From Chromatiaceae bacterium (GTDB lineage: Bacteria > Pseudomonadota > Gammaproteobacteria > Chromatiales > Chromatiaceae), in assembly GCA_024235175.1 (NCBI GenBank), contig JACKMX010000003.1:682001-746000 (forward strand): 64,000 nt of DNA. The letters are read 5' to 3'. The notes beneath the pieces are model-generated. The model did no database searches. It was not told the DNA's origin and saw only the letters and a list, made by a program, of their open reading frames with translations. Each line of letters begins with the position of its first letter. Within the stretch, counting starts at the first letter, position 1. The position numbers and the translations under genes are program-made. Positions 36,048 through 44,565 of the stretch are shown here, one piece after another.

Positions 36048-36248
36048 TCACCGGGAAACTTTAGCCTGCTCCTGCTCCTGCTTTTGCTCTCTCTTCAAGC
36101 GTTCAGCGCGGCTTTTCTCAACCATTTCCATGTACTCTTTTGGCGTGGTTGTGAGCCCTTTCTCGGGTCGATCCTCAGGTGCGTAGTAGGCATACACGAT
36201 AACACCCACCAGTACGATGAAAACGGGGAAGAATGGTTTGATTCTCAT
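36048..36248 (-). CDS. Small single-helix membrane protein
   Basis: This 66-residue product has an N-terminal membrane segment (PFFPVFIVLVGVIVYAYY) followed by a highly charged, Glu/Lys/Arg-rich tail predicted to be helical. No family is recognised. It lies just downstream of the kinase gene on the opposite strand and downstream of the HAD phosphatase on the same strand. The ribosome site is weak. The helix-plus-charged-tail design and sensible codon use argue for a real gene. Confidence 0.55.
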   Translation of the reverse strand: MRIKPFFPVFIVLVGVIVYAYYAPEDRPEKGLTTTPKEYMEMVEKSRAERLKREQKQEQEQAKVSR

Positions 36249-36353
36249 TTGCAGCAGGTTAACGGTAGTTTCACTGTTCCCGCCCCAATTCTTATCAGGC
36301 GGATATGATCTGTTGACTTCCAGGTTCGATTATAGAGCAGTGGCAAAATGTTG

Positions 36354-37037
36354 TCAGGCTGGAGCCATTCCATGAGCCAGCGGGCTGCGCAGACTGATAA
36401 CCGGCCAGTTTCTTGCGACTGCCTGGGCGGCAAGCTCCTCGTCCGGATCCACCGCAACCGGGTTATCGACCAGTTCGAGTAACGGAATGTCATTATGTGA
36501 ATCGCTGTAAAAGCTGCTTTCCCCCAGGTCCTGTGCATGTTCATCCAGCCAGATCTGCAATCGTTTGACCTTGCCTTCGCGGAAACTGGGAATGCCCTCG
36601 ACCTCACCGGTGTAACGTCCATGCTTGATTTCCGGAATGGTTGCGATCAAATGATCGATACCGAGCCGCTCCGCGATGGGTGCGGTGACAAAACTGTTGG
36701 TGGCGGTGATGATCATCAGCGTGTCGCCCGCCCTCCTGTGACGGTCAATCAGTTCCCTCGACGCCAGGGTGATGATGGGATCAATCTCCCTCGTCAGGAA
36801 CTCGTTCCGCCAGCGGTGAAGCTGTTCCACGCTATGCTCTCTTAATGGCCGCAGTGAGAAACGGAGGAATTCATGAATATCAAGATCACCGGCCTGGTAC
36901 TGTCGATAAAAGCGTAAATTTTCCCGTTCATACCTCTCGCCATCCACGGCGCCCGTCCCGGCCAGGAACTTACCCCACAAATAGTCTGAATCTCCCGCAA
37001 GAAGGGTATTGTCCAGGTCGAAGATAGCCAGCGCCAA
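36354..37037 (-). CDS. HAD-superfamily IB phosphatase (SerB/CicA-like)
   Basis: This 227-residue haloacid-dehalogenase phosphatase has nucleophile motif AIFDLDNTLL, motif II TLMIITATN and motif III FYSDSHNDIPLLE, with a helical cap between. Subfamily IB members hydrolyse small phosphomonoesters such as phosphoserine or lipid phosphates; the substrate here is not evident. I prefer TTG 37037, which has AGGAG eight bases upstream and starts at the family N-terminus, over ATG 37091, which has no ribosome site. It is divergent from rppH. Confidence 0.88.
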   Translation of the reverse strand: MALAIFDLDNTLLAGDSDYLWGKFLAGTGAVDGERYERENLRFYRQYQAGDLDIHEFLRFSLRPLREHSVEQLHRWRNEFLTREIDPIITLASRELIDRHRRAGDTLMIITATNSFVTAPIAERLGIDHLIATIPEIKHGRYTGEVEGIPSFREGKVKRLQIWLDEHAQDLGESSFYSDSHNDIPLLELVDNPVAVDPDEELAAQAVARNWPVISLRSPLAHGMAPA

Positions 37038-37167
37038 GGGAGGTTCTCCTGAAGTTTGTGAACCAAGGCGTTTTATTTTACTCCAATTCATAGATCATGG
37101 TTGCCCATATCGGTTGTATTGTGGAACAATCATGTAATATATAAAGAACTTACGATAGGGTTTTCCT

Positions 37168-37692
37168 TTGATTGATTCAGAAGGTTACAGACCCAATGTC
37201 GGTATTATCCTGTGTAATTATCGGCGTCAGTTGTTCTGGGGGCGCCGGGTTGGCCAGAACTCTTGGCAGTTCCCCCAGGGAGGGATAAATCCCGATGAGA
37301 CGCCGGAGCAGGCGATGTTCCGGGAGCTGGAAGAGGAGGTCGGACTGAGGCCTCATCAGGTCGAATTACTGGGAGTGACTGACGATTGGCTGCACTATCA
37401 ACTTCCGCAGCGGTTTGTCCGCCGTCATTGCGAGCCGCTCTGTATTGGCCAGAAACAGCGCTGGTTTCTGCTTAAGGTACTGTGCGAGGAGACAGATTTC
37501 TGCCTGGATCACTCGGCCAAACCTGAATTTGACGGTTGGCGCTGGGTGAAATACTGGCAACCTCTGCGGGAGGTGATCTATTTTAAACGCAGAGTCTACT
37601 CGCGTGCGCTGGAGGAGTTGGCGCCGCTTCTTTTTCCCGAAGGTCCGCCCGGACGATCGCATAACAACTACCTGCGCAACAGACGCCGTTGA
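37168..37692 (+). CDS. rppH: RNA 5'-pyrophosphohydrolase RppH
   Basis: This 174-residue NUDIX enzyme removes pyrophosphate from triphosphorylated mRNA 5' ends to start RNase E decay. It starts at TTG with IDSEGYRPNVGIILCN, the conserved RppH N-terminus, where other species also use a non-ATG start. The NUDIX box is GGINPDETPEQAMFRELEEEVGL, visible at about residues 38-60 (key residues G, E, R-E-L-x-E-E). It is immediately followed by ptsP, the conserved rppH-ptsP pair. Confidence 0.95.
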   Translation: MIDSEGYRPNVGIILCNYRRQLFWGRRVGQNSWQFPQGGINPDETPEQAMFRELEEEVGLRPHQVELLGVTDDWLHYQLPQRFVRRHCEPLCIGQKQRWFLLKVLCEETDFCLDHSAKPEFDGWRWVKYWQPLREVIYFKRRVYSRALEELAPLLFPEGPPGRSHNNYLRNRRR

Positions 37693-37749
37693 TCATGCTC
37701 TTTGATGGCTGGACGGTTGCGAGAATATCCGGCCGCAACAGGGGCAGTG

Positions 37750-40014
37750 ATGCTTAACATTCTTCATCGCATCGTGCAGGAAGTGAACAGTGCGCCTGAT
37801 CTGACCAGTGCGCTTCAGGTTATCGTGCGGGAAGTCAAACGAGCGGTAAACGCAGATGTCTGTTCGGTCTACCTCACCGATTACGAGGCCCGAAAGCACG
37901 TATTGAGCGCCACTCATGGCCTGCGCCAGGAGGCGGTGGGGAAAGTCAGCCTGCCAATGCACCGCGGCCTCATCGGTCTGGTTTGCGAGCGTGCCGAGCC
38001 TATCAATCTGGATGACGCACCCAGCCACCCACGTTACCTGTTCGTTACCGACACGGGTGAAGTTCCCTATCATGGCTTTCTGGGGGTTCCCATCATTCAG
38101 AACCGCAAGGTGCTCGGCGTGCTGGTGGTGCGTCAGCGCAAGCCACGAAAGTTCGAGGATCAAGAGGTAACCTTTTTGTTCACCCTGGCTGCTCAGCTGG
38201 CCGGCGCCATTACTCACGCTCAGGCGCAGGGGGAACTGAACGGTGTTGCAGGATCCGACACTGTGCATATGCGCTATCTGGAAGGCCGTCCCAGTGCCTC
38301 CGGTGTGGCGGTAGGCAAAGTGGTGGTGGCCTATCGGTTGGATGATCTGGATGTGATACCCGATCGCCGGTCGGAAGATCCCGAACTGGAAATTGCCCAG
38401 TTCAGGGATGCCGTCTCGCGGGTGGAGGATAGCCTGCGTAGACTGAAGTCGCGCTTGGGTGAGGTACTGCCCCTGGAGGAGCAGGCGCTGTTCGATGCGC
38501 TGTTGCTGATGCTGGGCAGTGACAGCCTGGTGACACAGACGATCGAACGTATAACCGGGGGGGAGTGGGTACAGAGTGCTCTGCACCATACCATTGAGGA
38601 GCACGCCCGGGTATTCGACAAGATGGAGGATGTCTATCTGCGCGAGCGTGCCTCCGATATTCGCGATCTTGGTCGGCGTATTCTGATGTGCCTGCAGAGC
38701 GATACACAGCGCGAGGTGCAATATCCTGCGCGTACCATCCTGGTCGGTGAGGATGTGAGCGGTGTGGAACTGATGGAGGTGCCACCCGATCGGCTTGCCG
38801 GTGTGGTTTCCGCGCGGGGGTCCAGCGCTTCGCATGTGGCGATTATCGCGCGTGCCATGGGGGTGCCCGCGGTGATGGGAGTAACCGACCTGCCGGTGAT
38901 CCGTATGGAGGACCGGGAGGTGGTTGTTGACGGCTATCGCGGCCGGGTCTACGTCTCTCCTACAGCGGCGGTGCTCGACGAGTATACACGCCTGCTAGAG
39001 GAGGAGCGTCAGCTCTCCCGGGAGCTGGAAGCTCTGCGGGGGTTGAAGGCCGAGACCACCGATGGTATTGAAGTGTCGCTCTACCTGAACACAGGGTTGG
39101 TATCCGAAATGCATTCCCTCGGAACCAGCGAGGCCGGTGGCGTTGGCCTTTACCGCACCGAGCTGCCGTTCATGGCCAGCGACAGGTTTCCGGGGGAGAA
39201 TGCGCAGATCGCCAATTACCGTTATGTGCTGGAGACATTTGCGCCGCGTCCGGTGACCCTCAGAACGCTCGATATAGGAGGAGACAAACCACTCTCCTAT
39301 TTTCCCTTCCAGGAGTCCAATCCATTCCTTGGATGGCGTGGGGTTCGTGTTTCGCTGGATCACCCGGAGATATTTCTGACCCAGATACGGGCAATGCTGA
39401 GATCCGCCATCGGGCTGGACAATCTGCGGATCATGCTGCCGATGATCACTTCGGTAAACGAGCTGGATGAGCTTTTGTTGTTGATTCAGCGCGCCCACGA
39501 CGAACTGCTGGAGGAGGGAGCTCCGGTGACACTGCCGAAAGTGGGGGTCATGGTGGAGGTGCCTGCGGCAGTCTTCCAGGTGTCCGCGCTGGCGCGCCGG
39601 GTCGATTTTATCTCCATTGGCACCAACGATCTGACTCAGTACCTGTTGGCTGTGGACCGTAACAATCCCCATGTGGGGGGGCTTTACGATGAACTCCATC
39701 CCGCGGTTCTGAAAGCGCTGGTTATGGTGGTCGAAGGAGCGGACAAGCTCAACTGTCCGGTCAGCGTCTGCGGGGAGATGGCGGGTAATCCGATGGCGGC
39801 GGTGCTGTTGCTGGGAATGGGAATAGAGGGCCTCAGTATGAGTGCCGGCAGTCTGCTCAAGATCAAGTGGGTGATCCGCAGTTTCAGCAGATCGCGCGCG
39901 CGCCAGCTGTTGCAGGCGGCGCTGCGCATGGAGGATGTGTCCCAGGTAAAACTGCTGATGCAGGGCGCGTTTAACGATATGGGTCTGGCCGGCCTGGTAC
40001 ATCCGGCAAAATAG
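37750..40014 (+). CDS. ptsP: Phosphoenolpyruvate-protein phosphotransferase PtsP (EI-Ntr)
   Basis: This 754-residue first enzyme of the nitrogen phosphotransferase relay moves phosphate from PEP to NPr. An N-terminal GAF domain (about 1-150) starts MLNILHRIVQEVN. The EI N-terminal domain has phospho-His in GSSASHVAIIARAMG. The PEP-utiliser TIM barrel has GVGLYRTELPFM, RTLDIGGDKPL and SIGTNDLTQYLLAVDR, with the catalytic Cys in VSVCGEMAG. ATG 37750 was chosen, with AGGGG five bases upstream; 48 bases of open frame lie before it. PtsN and NPr are not in the window. Confidence 0.95.
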   Translation: MLNILHRIVQEVNSAPDLTSALQVIVREVKRAVNADVCSVYLTDYEARKHVLSATHGLRQEAVGKVSLPMHRGLIGLVCERAEPINLDDAPSHPRYLFVTDTGEVPYHGFLGVPIIQNRKVLGVLVVRQRKPRKFEDQEVTFLFTLAAQLAGAITHAQAQGELNGVAGSDTVHMRYLEGRPSASGVAVGKVVVAYRLDDLDVIPDRRSEDPELEIAQFRDAVSRVEDSLRRLKSRLGEVLPLEEQALFDALLLMLGSDSLVTQTIERITGGEWVQSALHHTIEEHARVFDKMEDVYLRERASDIRDLGRRILMCLQSDTQREVQYPARTILVGEDVSGVELMEVPPDRLAGVVSARGSSASHVAIIARAMGVPAVMGVTDLPVIRMEDREVVVDGYRGRVYVSPTAAVLDEYTRLLEEERQLSRELEALRGLKAETTDGIEVSLYLNTGLVSEMHSLGTSEAGGVGLYRTELPFMASDRFPGENAQIANYRYVLETFAPRPVTLRTLDIGGDKPLSYFPFQESNPFLGWRGVRVSLDHPEIFLTQIRAMLRSAIGLDNLRIMLPMITSVNELDELLLLIQRAHDELLEEGAPVTLPKVGVMVEVPAAVFQVSALARRVDFISIGTNDLTQYLLAVDRNNPHVGGLYDELHPAVLKALVMVVEGADKLNCPVSVCGEMAGNPMAAVLLLGMGIEGLSMSAGSLLKIKWVIRSFSRSRARQLLQAALRMEDVSQVKLLMQGAFNDMGLAGLVHPAK

Positions 40015-40023
40015 AGCGCCGCT

Positions 40024-41019
40024 TCACTCCCAGCGGAAAGTGCGCGCACCTATGGCCATGAAAAGAGCGGTCATTACCGTAAGCACCGCGAGATGCCAGC
40101 GGATCTCCCAAAGTCCGGCGCCGTCAATCATCACCTTCCTTGCCGCGTCCGTAAGATGAGTGAGCGGCAGTAACAGCGCCAGCTGCTGTACCACCGGCGG
40201 AGATCCTTCCAGTGAGAACCAGACACCGGAGAGCAGCATCATCGGCCAGCTCAGCATGTTCAACAATCCGTTCGCGGCCTCCTCATTGGCCATGCGTGCG
40301 GCGACGATCAGACCCAGGCTGATCATACTGAGCGTGCCGAGCGCCAATACCAGCAGCAGGGTCAGGTAGGAGCCGTGCATGCGGAAACCGACGAAAATGT
40401 CGGTTCCGGCATAGACCAGACTGGTTACCATGATGATGAGCCACAGGCGCGACACCACCTGGGCGGAGAGAAACTCAAACGGTGTCAGCGGAGTTGCCTT
40501 GAGGCGTTTCAACACGCCGTTCTTGCGGTATCGGACGATCACGTAACCAACGCCGAAAAGTGAGCTGAACATGACATTCATTCCCAGCACACCGGGAATC
40601 AACCAGTCCACATAGCGGATCTCTTTCCCGCTCACCGTCTGTTTGTTGAGCGCACTGCCGCTGGCCGTTAACAACTGTTCGAGAATGTACCCCTTGGCCG
40701 AGGTCCGGTTGATCCAGTATCGCCGCAGCTCCAGATCGAGCAGCATATCCAGCTGGTGGCGTTCCACCTTGGGGATGCTGCTCTCCAGGTCGCCAACCGG
40801 AATGAACTTGATGTGTTGTATGGTGAGAAAACCGATCTCCTCCGGCGGCTTCCCTTTGACGCCCACTTTAAACAACTCCTGATTGTCCGATGTGAAGGCG
40901 AACGCGAATCCCATCACGATCAGCACCGGCAGCAGGATATTCCAGGAGAGCGCCATCCGGTCGCGCAGGAACTCACGGTTGCGTGCCGCCAGGGTGGCAA
41001 CAAAACGGCGTGTATTCAT
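40024..41019 (-). CDS. ABC-2 type exporter permease
   Basis: This 331-residue inner-membrane permease has one N-terminal helix (about 22-40), a long periplasmic domain (about 45-140), and a five-helix C-terminal block. It contains the ABC-2 pattern NGVLKRLKATPLTPFEFLSAQ. ATG 41019 (MNTRRFVATLAARNREF) was chosen; the open frame further upstream overlaps the ATPase gene in another frame and has no membrane character. It works with the ATPase encoded 26 bases upstream as a half-transporter dimer, probably for a drug, lipid or polysaccharide. The substrate is unknown. Confidence 0.88.
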   Translation of the reverse strand: MNTRRFVATLAARNREFLRDRMALSWNILLPVLIVMGFAFAFTSDNQELFKVGVKGKPPEEIGFLTIQHIKFIPVGDLESSIPKVERHQLDMLLDLELRRYWINRTSAKGYILEQLLTASGSALNKQTVSGKEIRYVDWLIPGVLGMNVMFSSLFGVGYVIVRYRKNGVLKRLKATPLTPFEFLSAQVVSRLWLIIMVTSLVYAGTDIFVGFRMHGSYLTLLLVLALGTLSMISLGLIVAARMANEEAANGLLNMLSWPMMLLSGVWFSLEGSPPVVQQLALLLPLTHLTDAARKVMIDGAGLWEIRWHLAVLTVMTALFMAIGARTFRWE

Positions 41020-41045
41020 AAACGTCAACTTAATCCTGTGGAGCC

Positions 41046-41933
41046 TCAGGCTCGGAGTTCGTGACCGGTCAATTCGAGAAACAGATCTTCGAGCGTAGGG
41101 GAGCGCACCTGCATCTGCTCCAGAGAAACACCCTGTTCGAGCAGGCTGCGAATACTTGAGTTCAGGTCGTTGCTGTGGATCTCCACCTGCGAATTGCGCC
41201 GGTGCAGGCTGAGGTGGCAGCTCTCTTTCAGTGCTGCGGGAACATGATCGAACGGAAGTGAAATCACCGAGTTTTCGAAATGGGATTTCAGCAGCTGTTC
41301 CGGCGACCCCTGGGCGATGATGCGGCCCCGGTCCATGATCGCGATCACATCGCACAGCTGATACGCCTCATCCATATAGTGCGTGGTCAGCGCGACGGTT
41401 TTCTGCTCGGATTTGATGTTGTGAATAAGCTGCCAGAAATTGCGTCTGGCCTGAGGATCCAGGCCGGTCGTGGGTTCATCCAGGAACAGAATTTCGGGAT
41501 CATTGAGCAGGGCGACCGCCAGCAACAGCCGCTGGCGCTGACCTCCGGATAGTTTCTGCACGTCGCGGTTGAGAAAATCGCCCAGAGCGCAACTTTCAAT
41601 CAGATCATCGAGCGGTCGCGTGTGTTGGTAAAAACTGCGGAACAGGTTGAGCGTCTCCTGAACCGTTATATAGTCCTGCAGCGCGGTATTCTGGAACATG
41701 ATGCCGGCGGACTGACGGAACTCATCGTCGATCGGCCTCCCCCTGAACAGTATTTCACCGCTGGTGGCAGGGATAATCCCTTCCAGCATTTCAACAGTTG
41801 TGGTTTTTCCAGCGCCGTTGGGGCCCAACAGACCGACGCAGGTGCCCGGCTCAATGCCAAAACTGATCCCATCGACCGCTCTGACATCGCGGTACTGTTT
41901 GACCAATTGGCGCACTTCCAGAAGGGGTTGCAT
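41046..41933 (-). CDS. ABC-2 type exporter ATP-binding protein
   Basis: This 295-residue ATPase partners the permease at 40024-41019. It has Walker A LLGPNGAGKTTTVEML, Q-loop FQNTAL, signature KLSGGQRQRLLLAVAL, Walker B EILFLDEPTTGLD and switch His in ALTTHYMDEA. The C-terminal extension (about 230-295) is of the type seen in DrrA/NodI-like exporters. It lies 16 bases downstream of tRNA-Arg on the same strand and may be expressed by read-through from it. Confidence 0.92.
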   Translation of the reverse strand: MQPLLEVRQLVKQYRDVRAVDGISFGIEPGTCVGLLGPNGAGKTTTVEMLEGIIPATSGEILFRGRPIDDEFRQSAGIMFQNTALQDYITVQETLNLFRSFYQHTRPLDDLIESCALGDFLNRDVQKLSGGQRQRLLLAVALLNDPEILFLDEPTTGLDPQARRNFWQLIHNIKSEQKTVALTTHYMDEAYQLCDVIAIMDRGRIIAQGSPEQLLKSHFENSVISLPFDHVPAALKESCHLSLHRRNSQVEIHSNDLNSSIRSLLEQGVSLEQMQVRSPTLEDLFLELTGHELRA

Positions 41934-41949
41934 TGACAGACACCTAAAA

Positions 41950-42026
41950 TGGTGCCCCCGACACGATTCGAACGTGTGACCTCACCCTTAGGAGGGGTGC
42001 GCTCTATCCTGCTGAGCTACGGGGGC
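41950..42026 (-). tRNA. tRNA-Arg (anticodon CCT)
   Basis: This is a complete cloverleaf of 77 bases with encoded CCA. The acceptor pairs are GCCCCCG/CGGGGGC, and the D arm is GCTC...GAGC. The anticodon stem CACCC/GGGTG carries loop CTCCTAA, so the anticodon is CCT, reading AGG. The T arm is ACACG-TTCGAAT-CGTGT, and the discriminator is A. All stems pair perfectly. Confidence 0.97.
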
Positions 42027-42200
42027 CGGACCGATCGATGGAAAAATCCTTGAGACAGGCTCCTATCGGGTGGCTATGGTAGCCTTTTAGCAGGCAGCTG
42101 CAAAGTGCTGCAGCCGGCCAGGGTGGGCGCATTCCTTTGCGCCGGGTTGAATTGCGACAATCCGGTCGCGGTCATCAGCTGGCCATGGAATGGAGGTTTT

Positions 42201-44078
42201 TCAGCCTTTCTCTGCAATGCGGAACTGCTTTACCAGACTATTCAAATCAGCCGTAAGTTGAGCCAGTTCGCTGCTGGCAGACGCAACTTCATGCGCATAC
42301 TGCGTCGTTTCACCCGCGGCTTCACTGATATTGTGGATATTGCGGTCTATCTCCGCGCTGACGCTGGTCTGCTCTTCGGCTGCGCTTGCAATTTGGGTAT
42401 TGAGGTCACTGATTGTGCGGGCGGCCGTAGTAATTGATTCCAGTGAATTTCCGGCTGCCCCTACCTCCTGTACGCTCCTCTCCGCGAGCCCACGTCCATT
42501 CTCCATGACCGCCACCGCGTTGCTGGCTCCGGTCTGGACATGCTCGATCATGCGTTGAATCTCCTCGGTTGACTCCTGGGTCCGCTGTGCCAGTGTGCGT
42601 ACCTCATCCGCCACCACGGCAAAACCCCGGCCCTGGTCGCCCGCACGTGCAGCTTCGATAGCGGCATTCAGTGCCAGTAGGTTGGTTTGATCCGCAATCT
42701 CCCGGATGACATCCAGAATACCGCCGATGTTCTGCGAATCCGCAGCAAGTTTCTGGATGACATCGGTTGCTTTCTTAACTTCCAGGGCCAGGTTGTTGAT
42801 CGACTTTGTGGTTCCGGCTACAACCTCATAACCCTTGTGAGCCTCTGTATCGGAGACCCTTGCGGCTTCAGCTGCACTCTCCACATTGTGGGCCACATCC
42901 CGGACAGTTGCCGTCATCTCGGTCATGGCTGTCGCCACCTGCTCGGTTTCACCCTTTAAATTCTGCATGCTGGTAAGGCTCTGACCGCTGCTGCGGGTCA
43001 TCTGCTCACAGGCAACAGCCAGTCTCGTGCTGGCCGAACGCAAGTTGCTGATGACATCGTGGATTTTTGCCACAAAACGGTTGAAGCTCTCGCCAATTCG
43101 CGCAATCTCATCGTTGCCGCTGCTGTCCAGTGTTTTGGTGAGATCACCCTCTCCCTCCGCGATATCCCGCATGCGGGCGTTTAACAGATTCAGGCGCCGT
43201 ACGACCGAACGCATTACCGCAACAAGTCCCAGCACAAGAACCAGCGCGAGTGTCACGGAGGATGAGATTTCAGTAAAGATCAATGCGTCCCGGGTGGCTG
43301 CTATTTCAGTGTGGAGTGTATTCCCTAGTTCATCCAAATGCTTCTCGGCCTCGTGCACCGCATCGCGCATCTTGCCGAGCCGACCCTCTTTCGGTGTCAA
43401 TCCCTTGTCCACGGAGGCGTCGATCAGCGCATGAAAGTCAGCTTTGTATTGATGCATGCGCTCCAGTATTTTTTGCTCCTTCTCTTCGGAGAGTGACGCC
43501 GCTGCCAGCGTGCTCAACAAGGTTTTGAAGTTCTCATCGAATTGCGCCCGATATTTAATATCCTGGCGCAGTAGAAAATCTTTCTCGTTACGCCGCAGCA
43601 TCAGCATGTCGGCCAGCAGATGATAGTCACCCACCTCCTTGATAAGCTGCTCCGCCTCGTGTACGGATTTCCGCAGGCTTCCTCTCCAGCCGCTTTGCTC
43701 GTCGAGCCCAATCGACTCCTCAATCGCGGCGACGGCGCCGAATTGCTCATTATACTCGGTAAGGCTCCCGGTTAACGCGGTAATGCTGCTGACATTGATG
43801 CCCAAATATTTTGCCTGCTCCTCCAGCTCAGTCAGATTGTTCTGCATGCCTGCAGCCAGCTCGGTGAAGGCATCGCGGTATTTCAATGAAGCGCGTGCCA
43901 GGAAATCCTTCTCTTGGCGTCGCAGATTGAGCATGTTTACCTCAATCTCGGTGGCCAATGCATCGGCCTGGCGCATCTGTTCGATCTGAAACAGTGAGTA
44001 CTTCATAAGTACCGTCAATGAGGCCATCGCAACAATGATGCTCGCCGCTATGAGAATGAGTTTGTTTTTAATGGTCAT
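42201..44078 (-). CDS. Methyl-accepting chemotaxis protein with HBM-type sensor domain
   Basis: This 625-residue transmembrane chemoreceptor has TM1 at about 7-27. The periplasmic helical region (about 35-272) carries two similar halves (LNLRRQEKDFLAR and LMLRRNEKDFLLR), the hallmark of helical bimodular sensors. TM2 is at about 275-298, and a HAMP follows. The cytoplasmic signalling hairpin has EIADQTNLLALNAAIEAARAG at its tip. Known HBM receptors sense TCA intermediates or other organic acids; the ligand here is inferred only. AAGGAA precedes the ATG, and a sigma-28 promoter lies about 170 bases upstream. No che genes are in the window. Confidence 0.92.
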   Translation of the reverse strand: MTIKNKLILIAASIIVAMASLTVLMKYSLFQIEQMRQADALATEIEVNMLNLRRQEKDFLARASLKYRDAFTELAAGMQNNLTELEEQAKYLGINVSSITALTGSLTEYNEQFGAVAAIEESIGLDEQSGWRGSLRKSVHEAEQLIKEVGDYHLLADMLMLRRNEKDFLLRQDIKYRAQFDENFKTLLSTLAAASLSEEKEQKILERMHQYKADFHALIDASVDKGLTPKEGRLGKMRDAVHEAEKHLDELGNTLHTEIAATRDALIFTEISSSVTLALVLVLGLVAVMRSVVRRLNLLNARMRDIAEGEGDLTKTLDSSGNDEIARIGESFNRFVAKIHDVISNLRSASTRLAVACEQMTRSSGQSLTSMQNLKGETEQVATAMTEMTATVRDVAHNVESAAEAARVSDTEAHKGYEVVAGTTKSINNLALEVKKATDVIQKLAADSQNIGGILDVIREIADQTNLLALNAAIEAARAGDQGRGFAVVADEVRTLAQRTQESTEEIQRMIEHVQTGASNAVAVMENGRGLAERSVQEVGAAGNSLESITTAARTISDLNTQIASAAEEQTSVSAEIDRNIHNISEAAGETTQYAHEVASASSELAQLTADLNSLVKQFRIAEKG

Positions 44079-44242
44079 TGATACTGTTCCTTAGTTATTG
44101 GTTGTTAGGATCGTGCAGGCACTGAAGTCGCCACAAATTTATGGACAGTCAGATCGTAAGAAAAAAATATATCCGTCGAATCGATGCACTCGTTATCCGA
44201 GCCAGATTGTTCAGCGTGTAAATAATGCAGCTTCAATTGAAA

Positions 44243-44269
44243 ATATCGGCTTTTTGCTTTAGAGCTTTA
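44243..44269 (-). promoter_or_regulatory. Sigma-28 (FliA) promoter of the chemoreceptor gene
   Basis: On the minus strand TAAA (44266-44269), exactly 15 bases, then GCCGATAT (44243-44250) matches the flagellar consensus TAAA-N15-GCCGATAA at 11 of 12 positions. It lies about 165 bases upstream of the chemoreceptor start. The rest of the 487-base gap (44079-44565) holds only this site and the fumarase terminator. Confidence 0.8.
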
Positions 44270-44395
44270 GGGGGATTCGTTATTTGATTGTGCAGCCGCA
44301 GCTTGTTGCAAGAGGCGGCGGATGGGACTGTTTTTAAAGAAATTGTCGGCCAAACGGCGCAGGCCACCTGTGCCGAGACTGAAATCTTGCAGGCA

Positions 44396-44433
44396 AAAAG
44401 AAAACCCAGGCAACCTCCATGTCGCCTGGGTTT
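44396..44433 (-). terminator. Intrinsic terminator after the sucA-sucB-fum run
   Basis: On the minus strand a perfect 10-base stem (AAACCCAGGC/GCCTGGGTTT, 44402-44411 and 44424-44433) is followed by a T-rich tract. It lies about 130 bases downstream of the fumarase stop. Confidence 0.88.
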
Positions 44434-44565
44434 CCGCTTGTCACCGCTATTGCGCTAAAAAGGAGTCCCTTCCCTGGAGCACATCCCTGTCTTGAAATGC
44501 AATCCTTTGCATCCTTTTCCGGCGACGAAATAATCGTATAATTCCTAGGAATTAAAGTCAACCTC

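Noticed and set aside
37693..38835. 380-codon minus-strand frame antisense to ptsP
   Set aside because: ptsP is complete with all catalytic motifs, and the antisense frame is a compositional shadow.
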